A stretch of 10,640 nt of DNA from NCBI GenBank assembly GCA_002344885.1, contig DDUQ01000130.1, forward strand, positions 1-10,640, in the 5' to 3' direction. Shown here one piece after another: positions 1-6,458 of the stretch. The notes beneath the pieces are model-generated. The model had not been told where the DNA came from, searched no databases, and saw nothing but the letters and a program-made list of their open reading frames with translations. How positions within the stretch are numbered: the first letter of the stretch is position 1; each line of letters begins with the position of its first letter. Both the position numbers and the translations under genes were made by a program. The DNA is from Comamonadaceae bacterium UBA2334 (GTDB lineage: Bacteria > Pseudomonadota > Gammaproteobacteria > Burkholderiales > Burkholderiaceae_C).

Positions 1-144
1 GCGCCCGCCGATCACGCCCACGCCAGCCGGGGTGTGCCAACGGTGCAGCGCAAGGGTGGGGCGGTCCAGCGCTTCGTCCCGGTTGGCCGCCAGCAGCAGT
101 GGGAGTTGCGGGCGGGTACCGATGGCGAACGCAATCAGACACAT
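1..144 (-). CDS. NRDE family protein (TANGO2-like), N-terminal part only
   Basis: The minus-strand frame starting at 144 encodes 48 residues beginning MCLIAFAIGTRP, followed by LLLAANRDEALDRPT and a tryptophan-rich stretch ending in GVGVIGGR at the window edge. The N-terminal MCLI, the central N-R-D-E-x4-RPT signature and the later GGR are diagnostic for the NRDE/TANGO2 family (formerly DUF833). The family is found from bacteria to humans; the bacterial role is not firmly established, and the human relative is linked to mitochondrial and lipid metabolism. Cys2 is conserved at the extreme N-terminus. The start is chosen because MCLI is the invariant family start; no strong Shine-Dalgarno is visible upstream. 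It lies on the same strand as and downstream of ygfZ, 71 bp away, so cotranscription is possible. The remaining roughly 80 percent of the gene is outside the window. Confidence 0.85.
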   Translation of the reverse strand, partial: MCLIAFAIGTRPQLPLLLAANRDEALDRPTLALHRWHTPAGVGVIGGR

Positions 145-215
145 GATGAAATAAGGCTCTGTCGCTTGATGTGTTTGATTGGTTTGCTATCGTTCAAGCG
201 GGCTCACGGTGCGCG

Positions 216-1232
216 TCAGATGTCAGCCAGCAGGGCGTAGGGCAGTGGCAGGACGGTGATGGGCGCGCCATCGGCACTGCCCAGCGTCAGTGCGCCGCCA
301 TCGGCAGCGGTGGTCTGCATGGACACAACGGCTTCGAAGCCGTTGTCGGCCCGGGCCGCCGCCACCACCGTGCCACAGGGTTGCTCGGCATCGCTGCTGT
401 GGAACACGTCTTGCCCCACGGCCAAGGGGGCATCGCAGCGCACGTGGTAGGCGCGACGCTTGAGCGTGCCGCGAAACTGGCTGCGGGCCACGACTTCCTG
501 ACCGGGGTAGCAGCCTTTCTTGAAGTTCACGCCTCCAACCGATTCGTAGTTCAGCATCTGCGGCACGAACAGGTCGGCCACCGCCTGGCTGACCATGGGC
601 ACTGCACTGCGCACCGACAGCAGTTGCCACTGTTCCGCGCCGAGTGCAGGCTGTTGCCACCCTGCGGGCGTTGACACAGGCGTTGGCGTGCACAGCAGCA
701 GGCGGGACACCGATGCGTCAGCAGCGCCGGCCGGGGGCAGGCGCACGAGGGTGGTGTGGGCGGGCAGGCGGGTCGATGTGCCGTCGGCCAGCGTCGTTTT
801 GGCCCATGTGGCAGCGGGTAACTGGGTGGCGTGGGCGGTGGTGTCGGCCGCCTGGCCCACCAGCCCCCAGAGGGCGAAATGCTCGGTGGCATCGCTGAGT
901 TTGCATTGCGCCCGCATCACGAACATGCTCAGGCGTTTGAGCGTGGCGGGCAGCAGGTCGCGGCTGCACGCCAGCAGCAGGTCGTCGGCTGCCAGCTTGA
1001 ACAGCACAAAACTGGCCAGCATGCGGCCCTTGGGCGAGCAGAAGGCGGCCAGTCGTGCTTCGGACATGCCCAGCAGCGTCACGTCGTTGCTGAGTTGGCC
1101 GTGCAGGAACTTGGCGGCATCGGCGCCCTGAGCACGGATCACGCCCATGTGGGACAGAGGGGTGGCACCATGGAAGGCGGTGGCGGCGGTCAGTTTGCCT
1201 GCTGTGTCGGTGGATGTGGTCGTGGCGTTCAT
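216..1232 (-). CDS. ygfZ: YgfZ/GcvT-like folate-binding protein, Fe-S cluster maintenance
   Basis: This gene encodes 338 residues. Residues 239-246 read KGCYPGQE, the hallmark YgfZ motif with its conserved cysteine (Cys241), followed by ARSQFRG and a GcvT-like C-terminal beta region. In E. coli YgfZ binds tetrahydrofolate and supports assembly or repair of certain Fe-S enzymes, including the tRNA-thiomethylating MiaB; the protein is cytosolic. The N-terminal half (about 20-120) has the folate-binding GcvT-like pattern HGATPLSHMG ... GQLSNDV ... SPKGRMLA. The start MNATTT at 1232 is preferred over an in-frame ATG at 1247 because the upstream codons (IIRA) look non-family and overlap the probable promoter. 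Neither start has a clear Shine-Dalgarno. It is divergent from mltG. The length is close to the E. coli protein (326 residues). Confidence 0.93.
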   Translation of the reverse strand: MNATTTSTDTAGKLTAATAFHGATPLSHMGVIRAQGADAAKFLHGQLSNDVTLLGMSEARLAAFCSPKGRMLASFVLFKLAADDLLLACSRDLLPATLKRLSMFVMRAQCKLSDATEHFALWGLVGQAADTTAHATQLPAATWAKTTLADGTSTRLPAHTTLVRLPPAGAADASVSRLLLCTPTPVSTPAGWQQPALGAEQWQLLSVRSAVPMVSQAVADLFVPQMLNYESVGGVNFKKGCYPGQEVVARSQFRGTLKRRAYHVRCDAPLAVGQDVFHSSDAEQPCGTVVAAARADNGFEAVVSMQTTAADGGALTLGSADGAPITVLPLPYALLADI

Positions 1233-1282
1233 GGCGCGAATTATCATCGTGCAGTGTTTCGCCCCGTTGGTGCGGGGTTGCT

Positions 1283-2350
1283 ATGGAAGGCTGGGGTTTG
1301 AACCGACTGTTGTCTGTGGTTGCCGCGAAGCGGCAAACCGGTGCGTCATTGCTGGTGACGCTGCTGGCCTTGCTGGTGGCGGGCGTGGTGGCCCTGGCCA
1401 TCTGGCTGGCCTGGTGGATGCACGCGCCGCTGGCGTTGCGGTTGCAGCCGGGTGCGCCGGTGCTGGATGTGAAGGTGGCGGCCGGTTCGTCCGCCCAGCG
1501 GGCGGTGCGCGACCTGGTGGCGGCAGGCGTGGCTGAGCCGACGTGGTTGTTGCAGGGTGCGTTGCGCCTGTCAGGGCAGGATGGGCACATCAAGGCGGGC
1601 AGCTACGAACTGCCGCCCGGCATTACGCCGCTGGGGTTGCTGGACAAACTGGTCAGGGGAGACACGGCGGTCAGAGGCGTGACGCTGGTGGAGGGCTGGA
1701 CGTTTGTCCAAATGCGTGCTGCCTTGCAACAAGCAGAGCATTTGGTGCCTGATACACAAGCGCTGGAACCTGAAAAGATCATGAAAACCATCGGGCGCTC
1801 GGGCCAGCACCCGGAGGGGCGCTTCTTTCCCGATACCTACGTTTACCCCAAGGGCAGTTCCGATGTCGACGTGTGGCGCCATGCCGCGCAGGCCATGGAC
1901 CGCAAGCTGGCCGAGGCGTGGGGGCAGCGGGCTGCCAACCTGCCATTGAAATCGCCCGACGAAGCGCTCATCCTGGCCAGCATCATCGAAAAGGAAACGG
2001 GCCTGGAGGCAGACCGCAAACTGGTGTCGGGGGTGTTCATCAACCGGCTGCGCATTGGCATGCGCCTGCAGACCGATCCAACCGTGGCCTACGGGGCTGG
2101 CCCTGACTTTGACGGTCGCTTGCGCCGCAAGCATCTGGACACCGACACGCCCTACAACACCTACACCCGCGCGGGCTTGCCGCCCACGCCGATCGCCGCA
2201 CCGGGCTGGGCATCCCTGTTGGCAGCGGTGCAACCGGCTTCCACCAAGGCCATGTATTTTGTGGCGCGGGGCGATGGTTCCAGCCAGTTCAGCGAGAACC
2301 TGAGTCAGCACAATCAGGCGGTGCGCCGCTACATCCTCAAACAGCCATGA
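1283..2350 (+). CDS. mltG: Endolytic murein transglycosylase MltG (YceG-like)
   Basis: The protein has 355 residues and cleaves nascent peptidoglycan strands at the inner membrane, acting as a terminator of glycan polymerisation. A short cytoplasmic N-terminus is followed by one membrane segment at about residues 21-46. A LysM-like region follows, then the YceG catalytic domain. The catalytic glutamate lies in ASIIEKET (232-239), corresponding to the E. coli Glu218 region; QTDPTVAYG (263-271), YNTYTRAGLPPTPI (291-304) and MYFVARGDG are also family hallmarks. The start at 1283 is chosen because it places the charged N-terminus directly before the membrane helix. An upstream GTG-type start would add 23 unlikely residues. 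A TTG at 1298, preceded by GGAAGG, is a real alternative that removes five residues. The stop overlaps the tmk start (ATGA), as in many proteobacteria where mltG precedes tmk. Confidence 0.95.
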   Translation: MEGWGLNRLLSVVAAKRQTGASLLVTLLALLVAGVVALAIWLAWWMHAPLALRLQPGAPVLDVKVAAGSSAQRAVRDLVAAGVAEPTWLLQGALRLSGQDGHIKAGSYELPPGITPLGLLDKLVRGDTAVRGVTLVEGWTFVQMRAALQQAEHLVPDTQALEPEKIMKTIGRSGQHPEGRFFPDTYVYPKGSSDVDVWRHAAQAMDRKLAEAWGQRAANLPLKSPDEALILASIIEKETGLEADRKLVSGVFINRLRIGMRLQTDPTVAYGAGPDFDGRLRRKHLDTDTPYNTYTRAGLPPTPIAAPGWASLLAAVQPASTKAMYFVARGDGSSQFSENLSQHNQAVRRYILKQP

Positions 2351-3054
2351 CACTTGCAACCACGACTGATCCGGCACCTGGCCAAGGTGCGTCATCCGCT
2401 CTGCCGGGCGTCTTCATCACCTTTGAAGGCATTGACGGTGCGGGCAAGTCGTCTCACATCGGCGCGCTGGCAGACCTGTTTCGTGCGCAGGGTCGAACCG
2501 TCACGCTCACCCGCGAGCCCGGGGGCACGCCGCTGGCCGAGAAGCTGAGGGGCATGTTGCTGGCCGATGCCATGGACCCGCTTTGCGAAGCGCTGCTGAT
2601 GTTCGCCGCCCGCCGTGACCACATTTGCAACGTGATCGAACCCGCGCTGGCGCGGGGCGAGGTGGTCATTTCAGACCGCTTCACGGATGCCACATTCGCC
2701 TACCAGGGCGGTGGGCGCGGGTTCGACTGGCAGGTGCTGCACACGCTGGAGGGCTGGGTGCAGGCGCTGCCTGATGGCCACACCCGCCAGCCTGACCTGA
2801 CGCTGTGGTTCGATCTGGCGCCCGCTGTTGCCGCGCAGCGCCTGGCGGGGGCGCGCGAGCCCGACAAGTTCGAAAGCGAGTCGGCAGCGTTCTTTGAGCG
2901 GGTGGCTGCGGGCTATGGCCGCCGATGTGCGGCGCAGCCCGAGCGGTTTGCGCGCATCCCAGCCGATCAGGCACGCGAACAGGTGTGGGCCGACGTGCTG
3001 GCTGCGGTTCGGGCGCACCGGTGCTGGACGCTGGCCAAGGGGCCGTCGGCATGA
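2347..3054 (+). CDS. tmk: Thymidylate kinase (dTMP kinase)
   Basis: The enzyme phosphorylates dTMP to dTDP with ATP, the committed cytosolic step toward dTTP. It has 235 residues. The P-loop is FEGIDGAGKSS (26-36), the dTMP-binding TREPGGTPLAEKLR occupies 55-68, the DR motif is SDRF (109-112) followed by the substrate-binding AYQGGGRG (118-125), and the LID segment is near residues 166-178. Compared with E. coli Tmk (213 residues) it carries a poorly conserved N-terminal extension of about 20 residues before the first beta strand. An internal start would remove this extension, but the ATG at 2347 overlaps the mltG stop and is the natural coupled start. Its own stop overlaps the holB start in the same way, so supply of dTTP and of a clamp-loader subunit are linked in one transcript. 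Confidence 0.96.
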   Translation: MTLATTTDPAPGQGASSALPGVFITFEGIDGAGKSSHIGALADLFRAQGRTVTLTREPGGTPLAEKLRGMLLADAMDPLCEALLMFAARRDHICNVIEPALARGEVVISDRFTDATFAYQGGGRGFDWQVLHTLEGWVQALPDGHTRQPDLTLWFDLAPAVAAQRLAGAREPDKFESESAAFFERVAAGYGRRCAAQPERFARIPADQAREQVWADVLAAVRAHRCWTLAKGPSA

Positions 3055-4112
3055 ACACGGATACCCAGCAGGCGACAGGACCTGATGCCAACCGGTTGCC
3101 CCCCTGGCTGGCGAGGCAGCTGACCGGCTTGCTGGACCAGCGCGGCCATGCCTTGCTGCTGGCCGGGCCGTACGGCCTGGGTCAATACGAGTTGGCCCTG
3201 GCGTTGGCCAGGGCGTGGTTGTGTGAACACCCCACATCAGGCGGTGCCTGTGGTCAATGCGGCAGTTGCCATGCGGTGGACGTGCGCACGCATGCCGACC
3301 TGTTGGTGCTGTTGCCCGAGCAGTTGGCGCTGGACCTGGACTGGCCGCTGGACGAGAAGACGCGCGACAAGATCGAGAAGAAGGAAATCAAGCCCAGCAA
3401 ATGGATACGGGTCGAGGCGGCGCGTGCGGTGGTCGACTTCGGCCAGACCACCCGTTCGCGCGGGCGAACCAAGGTGGTGATGGTGTACCCGGCGGACAGG
3501 CTGAACGTCGAGTCGGCCAACACCTTGCTCAAAACGCTGGAGGAGCCCGCAGGCGACCTGCGGTTCGTGCTGGCCACCGAGTCTGCCCAGAGCCTGCTGC
3601 CCACCATCCGCAGCCGTTGCCTGTCGCATGCGCTGGCATGGCCGCCAGAGGCCGAGGCACTGGCCTGGCTGCGCGCCCAGGTGCCCGGCAGTGACACCTC
3701 ACACGCGCAGGTGTGGCTGCGTGCCTCAGGTGGGCGACCGAGTGATGCCCTGAACTGGGCGCGGACCGGCCTCACCGCCGCGCAGTGGGCCCAGTTGCCC
3801 AAGGCGGTGGCTGCGGGCGATGGCAGTGCATTGGCCGGGTGGACACCTGCCCAGCAGCTCGACTCCTTGCAGAAGTGCTGCCACGACATGCTGGCTGCGG
3901 CCGTCGGGGCTGCCCCGCGGTTTTTCGATGTCGCGCATGTGCCCACCGGGCCAACGTTGTCGTCCTTGCAGGCCTGGTCCAAGGATTTGCTGACAGCTGC
4001 CCGCACGGTTGAACACTCGTTCAGTGCCGGGTTGCTGCTGGAGGCCTGGATGGCGCGCGCTGCACAGGCCTGTCGCGCGCCGCGTGCGGGCCTTATGCCC
4101 TCGGCCCGGTAA
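3051..4112 (+). CDS. holB: DNA polymerase III subunit delta'
   Basis: Delta' is the stator subunit of the gamma/tau clamp-loader complex that opens and loads the beta clamp. The protein has 353 residues with an AAA+ fold. The nucleotide-binding loop is degenerate, GPYGLGQYE (39-47), with Gln where ATP-binding paralogues have Lys, as expected for delta', which does not hydrolyse ATP. A four-cysteine zinc module is present at C58, C67, C70 and C73; this C-x8-C-x2-C-x2-C spacing matches E. coli delta'. NTLLKTLEEP (157-166) and the SRC motif (RSRC, 187-190) follow. The C-terminal helical domain is divergent. The start at 3051 overlaps the tmk stop (ATGA); a longer frame upstream only reads through tmk. 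Residues about 97-116 form a charged insertion (EKTRDKIEKKEIK) that is typical of betaproteobacterial homologues. Confidence 0.94.
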   Translation: MNTDTQQATGPDANRLPPWLARQLTGLLDQRGHALLLAGPYGLGQYELALALARAWLCEHPTSGGACGQCGSCHAVDVRTHADLLVLLPEQLALDLDWPLDEKTRDKIEKKEIKPSKWIRVEAARAVVDFGQTTRSRGRTKVVMVYPADRLNVESANTLLKTLEEPAGDLRFVLATESAQSLLPTIRSRCLSHALAWPPEAEALAWLRAQVPGSDTSHAQVWLRASGGRPSDALNWARTGLTAAQWAQLPKAVAAGDGSALAGWTPAQQLDSLQKCCHDMLAAAVGAAPRFFDVAHVPTGPTLSSLQAWSKDLLTAARTVEHSFSAGLLLEAWMARAAQACRAPRAGLMPSAR

Positions 4113-4178
4113 GGCCGTGTCAAATGGTCAATCGGATCCTGATGCTTGTTTTCTGCGCGCAGCGCATACACTTCTGCC

Positions 4179-4571
4179 ATGAGCAATGAAGCCATGTCCG
4201 GCGCGGGCGCGGTCAAGGCACCTGCAGCGGTGTCTCGTCCCAGCGTCATCCAGTTGTCGATCAAGGAAAAGGCTGCCCTGTTTGCGGCTTACATCCCGCT
4301 GTTCGAGACCGGGGGCATTTTTGTGCCGTCTGCGCGGGAGCACCGTTTGGGGGACGATCTGTACCTGCTCATCTCTTTGCCTGAAGATCCGCAGCGCTAC
4401 CCCATCGCCGGCAAAGTAGCTTGGATCACGCCGGCCAGGTCCGCCGGCAACCGCACGCAGGGTGTGGGGGTACGCTTTCCCAGTGACGATGTCTCGCAAC
4501 AACTCAAAATGCGCATCGAAGAAATACTGGGGTCACGTCTGGGCTCTGACCGGCCTACACAGACCATTTGA
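4179..4571 (+). CDS. pilZ: Type IV pilus assembly protein PilZ
   Basis: This is a 130-residue PilZ-domain protein. Visible family features are VIQLSIKEKAALFAAYIPLFETGGIFV, with the FETGG turn, GDDLYLLISLPEDP, and the strand GKVAWITPA ending in GVGVRFP. It belongs to the compact PilZ subgroup named after P. aeruginosa PilZ, which is needed for type IV pilus biogenesis. Like that founder it lacks the RxxxR and DxSxxG residues used for c-di-GMP binding, so it probably works by protein contacts (the PilB/FimX type of partner) rather than as a second-messenger sensor. The position after holB matches the conserved holB-pilZ order. The ATG at 4179 is preferred; a TTG at 4146 and an ATG at 4194 are alternatives, and none has a clear Shine-Dalgarno, so the exact N-terminus is uncertain. 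The gap from holB is 66 bp. Confidence 0.9.
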   Translation: MSNEAMSGAGAVKAPAAVSRPSVIQLSIKEKAALFAAYIPLFETGGIFVPSAREHRLGDDLYLLISLPEDPQRYPIAGKVAWITPARSAGNRTQGVGVRFPSDDVSQQLKMRIEEILGSRLGSDRPTQTI

Positions 4572-4572
4572 A

Positions 4573-4752
4573 ATAATCCGAGATTGTTCATCAGGGCTTG
4601 AGGTGGCAGCGAGGGCATTTGCGAGCCAGTTCGGTCCCGACTGAGGAGCCGAGCCTTTCTATTGGTGACGAAGAGGGGTCGAAATGGCCGTAAATGCCCT
4701 GCTGACGTTCAAGCAGCACCGAAGGTGCGCCTCATGGACTATCTCGGATAGT
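4573..4752 (+). ncRNA. ssrS: 6S RNA (RNA polymerase-sigma70 regulator)
   Basis: The gap between pilZ and tatD folds as the long, irregular hairpin expected of 6S RNA, and I recognise no protein in it. Pairings read directly: closing stem ATCCGAGAT (4576-4584) with ATCTCGGAT (4741-4749), nine perfect pairs; TGAGG (4599-4603) with CCTCA (4730-4734); AGGGCATTT (4612-4620) with AAATGCCCT (4692-4700), extended by CAGC (4607-4610) with GCTG (4701-4704); GCCA (4625-4628) with TGGC (4685-4688); TTCGGTCCC (4630-4638) with GGGGTCGAA (4675-4683), with two G-U pairs. Between the arms is an open central bubble whose 3' side carries a small hairpin, GCACC-GAA-GGTGC (4716-4728), as in known 6S RNAs. The CCGAGAT...ATCTCGG ends resemble the E. 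coli CUGAGAU...AUCUCGG ends. Known role: mimics an open promoter and sequesters the sigma70 holoenzyme in stationary phase. End points are approximate to about 5-10 nt. Confidence 0.88.
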
Positions 4753-4773
4753 AGCTGTCGAGTCTTTTGGGTC

Positions 4774-4794
4774 AAGCGCTGAAAGCGCTTTTTG
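4774..4794 (+). terminator. Intrinsic terminator downstream of 6S RNA
   Basis: AAGCGCT (4774-4780) pairs with AGCGCTT (4784-4790) around a GAA loop and is followed by TTTGTT. The hairpin lies about 20 nt past the end of the proposed 6S closing stem and would set the 3' end of its precursor. It stops 6 nt before the tatD start codon, which leaves no room for a conventional ribosome-binding site. Confidence 0.72.
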
Positions 4795-4800
4795 TTATTG

Positions 4801-5652
4801 ATGTTCACTGATTCACACTGTCACCTGAATTTTCCTGGTCTGCACGAGCGCATGCCCGAGGTGCTGGCTGACATGCAGCGCGCGCAGGTCAGCCGGGCGT
4901 TGTGCATTTGCACCACGCTTGAAGAGTTTGAAGCGGTTCACCAGTTGGCCGTTCAACACGACAGCATTTGGGCCACGGTAGGCGTGCACCCCGACAACGA
5001 AGGTGTCCGGGAGCCCACGCTGGCAGATTTGCTCGACCGCGCCAGGTTGCCCAAAGTGGTCGGTATCGGCGAAACCGGGTTGGACTACTACCGCTTGGGT
5101 GAACGTTCGGTTGCCGACATGTCGTGGCAGCGTGACCGCTACCGCGTGCACATCGAAGCTGCCCGGCGAACCGGCCTGCCACTGGTCATCCATACGCGCA
5201 GTGCGTCGGATGACACGCTGTCCATCCTGCGTGAAAGCGGGGGGTTGGGGTCTGCGGGCGACAGCCAGGGTTTGCCGCCGGCCACAGGGGTGTTCCATTG
5301 TTTCACCGAGTCCATGGCTGTGGCGCGCGCGGCGCTTGACATGGGTTTCTACGTGTCGTTTTCAGGCATCCTCACGTTTCGCAATGCGGCAGATCTCAGA
5401 GAGGTGGCTGCGTATGTGCCGTTGGACCGCCTGCTGATTGAAACTGACAGCCCGTATCTGGCGCCTGTGCCCCACCGGGGAAAAACCAATTCGCCCGCCT
5501 ACGTTCCGCACGTGGCGGCACAGGTGGCGCAGACCCGTGGGATCAGCGTTGAGGAAGTGGCGCGGGTGACCAGCCAGAACGTGAACGATCTTTTCAAGCG
5601 GGTCTGTGAGAGCCCGATGCTGAAAGCGTCGATGCCGGAGGAGGTGTCATGA
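4801..5652 (+). CDS. tatD: TatD family metal-dependent hydrolase
   Basis: The protein has 283 residues with a TIM-barrel amidohydrolase-type fold. Metal-site motifs are DSHCHL with His6 and His8, GVHP (61-64), GIGETGLDYY (88-97, Glu91), VIHTR (129-133, His131), FHCFTE (165-170, His166) and ETDSPYL (214-220, Asp216). TatD relatives are cytosolic DNases, with 3'-5' exonuclease activity described in E. coli, and they are not part of the twin-arginine translocon despite the name. The start at 4801 is fixed by the family N-terminus MFTDSHCH; in-frame TTG codons just upstream sit in the terminator tail. No Shine-Dalgarno is visible. An insertion of about 10 residues (148-160, glycine/serine rich) lies between strands. 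The stop overlaps the next gene (ATGA), indicating coupled translation with the ankyrin protein. Confidence 0.93.
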   Translation: MFTDSHCHLNFPGLHERMPEVLADMQRAQVSRALCICTTLEEFEAVHQLAVQHDSIWATVGVHPDNEGVREPTLADLLDRARLPKVVGIGETGLDYYRLGERSVADMSWQRDRYRVHIEAARRTGLPLVIHTRSASDDTLSILRESGGLGSAGDSQGLPPATGVFHCFTESMAVARAALDMGFYVSFSGILTFRNAADLREVAAYVPLDRLLIETDSPYLAPVPHRGKTNSPAYVPHVAAQVAQTRGISVEEVARVTSQNVNDLFKRVCESPMLKASMPEEVS

Positions 5653-6353
5653 TCAGGTCGGTGTCGCCACTGTTTGACCCGGCGAGGCGGCAGTGGCTCC
5701 TGGGTGTGGGTGCCGCGTGTGCTGTTGCGTGTGCGGGTACGGCCCAGGCGGGGTCGTTCGAGGACTTTTTTACTGCGGTACAGCGTGACGATGCCGCCAC
5801 GCTGGCGAGGCTGGCAAGTCTGGGTTTTGACCTGAATACGACCAACGCCCAGGGTCAGCATGCCTTGCACCTGGCCATGCGCGAGCCCAGCAGCCGTGTG
5901 CTGACATACCTGATCCAGCAGCCGTCGGTCAACGTGGAGGCACGCAACCCGAAAGACGAGTCGCCCCTGATGCTGGCGGTGCTCAGGGGGCACTGGGCGG
6001 TTGCGAAAGCCCTGCTGGCGCGTGGTGCCGATGTGAACAAGACCGGGTGGGCACCGTTGCACTATGCCGCTTCGTTCAATGGCAAAGATGCCGTGGAACA
6101 GGTGCAGTGGTTGCTGGACAACCATGCCTACATCGATGCCGAGTCGCCCAACGGCACCACGCCCCTGATGATGGCGGCGCAATATGGCAGTGAAGAAGTG
6201 GCTCGACTCCTGCTCCAAGAAGGGGCTGACGCGGCGTTGCGCAACCAGCTTCAGCTCACGGCCATCGACTTTGCAACCCGCGCCGGGCGGGCATCGTTGG
6301 CTGAGGTGATCGGCCAGGCGGTTCGTACACGTGGACCCAAAGCGAAGTGGTGA
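5649..6353 (+). CDS. Exported ankyrin-repeat protein with Tat-like signal
   Basis: This gene encodes 234 residues. The N-terminus PARRQWLLGVGAACAVACAG has a twin arginine (R13-R14), a hydrophobic core and an AQA cleavage site after Ala34. It therefore reads as a Tat-type signal, although the motif ARRQWLL deviates from the S/T-RRxFLK consensus and a Sec route is possible. The mature part contains about four clear ankyrin repeats: 67-98 (HALHLA), 101-131 (SPLMLAVLRGH, GADVN), 132-165 (APLHYA, with a short insertion) and 166-198 (TPLMMAAQYG, LLLQEGADA). A weaker unit lies at 37-66 and a capping unit at 199-225. Ankyrin repeats mediate protein binding; the partner is not deducible. The ATG overlaps the tatD stop, so the two are translated together, but periplasmic ankyrin and cytosolic TatD suggest coupling of expression rather than a complex. 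The specific function is unknown. Confidence 0.85.
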   Translation: MIRSVSPLFDPARRQWLLGVGAACAVACAGTAQAGSFEDFFTAVQRDDAATLARLASLGFDLNTTNAQGQHALHLAMREPSSRVLTYLIQQPSVNVEARNPKDESPLMLAVLRGHWAVAKALLARGADVNKTGWAPLHYAASFNGKDAVEQVQWLLDNHAYIDAESPNGTTPLMMAAQYGSEEVARLLLQEGADAALRNQLQLTAIDFATRAGRASLAEVIGQAVRTRGPKAKW

Positions 6354-6363
6354 GCGGGCACGC

Positions 6364-6369
6364 TATAAT
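6364..6369 (+). promoter_or_regulatory. -10 box of the rpsF operon promoter
   Basis: A perfect TATAAT lies 95 bp upstream of rpsF and 10 bp after the ankyrin stop codon. The -35 region at the usual distance (around 6340-6347) does not match TTGACA well. Transcription would begin near 6376 and give a leader of about 80 nt. Confidence 0.65.
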
Positions 6370-6384
6370 CGCGGGCTTCGCCTT

Positions 6385-6432
6385 GCTGTACCCCATTTCG
6401 ACGCTGGGGGCAGCTACCGGACCGATCACGGT
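6385..6432 (+). promoter_or_regulatory. Structured rpsF leader, candidate S6:S18 autoregulatory element
   Basis: GCTG (6385-6388) pairs with CAGC (6411-6414), and CCCC (6391-6394) pairs with GGGG (6406-6409), with a small asymmetric bulge between them. A second hairpin, ACCG-ATCA-CGGT (6421-6432), follows, and CCG trinucleotides occur at 6417-6419 and 6422-6424. Many bacteria carry an rpsF leader in which a CCG-containing structured RNA binds the S6:S18 complex and represses the operon. The fit here is by position and general form only; I cannot confirm the consensus by eye. Confidence 0.35.
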
Positions 6433-6458
6433 TCATCTGGAAACCACAAGGAGTGTGT

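Noticed and set aside
1571..2395. Minus-strand open frame of 274 codons opposite mltG
   Set aside because: The protein has no recognisable motif and lies wholly against a full-length MltG on the other strand.
3254..4264. Minus-strand open frame of 336 codons opposite holB and pilZ
   Set aside because: The composition (Ser/Ala/Arg rich, no motif) is typical of an antisense shadow, and it crosses two well-supported plus-strand genes.
4801..5652. tatD together with a Tat-like signal in the next gene as a twin-arginine secretion locus
   Set aside because: TatD-family proteins are cytosolic hydrolases not required for Tat export, and no tatA, tatB or tatC gene is present.
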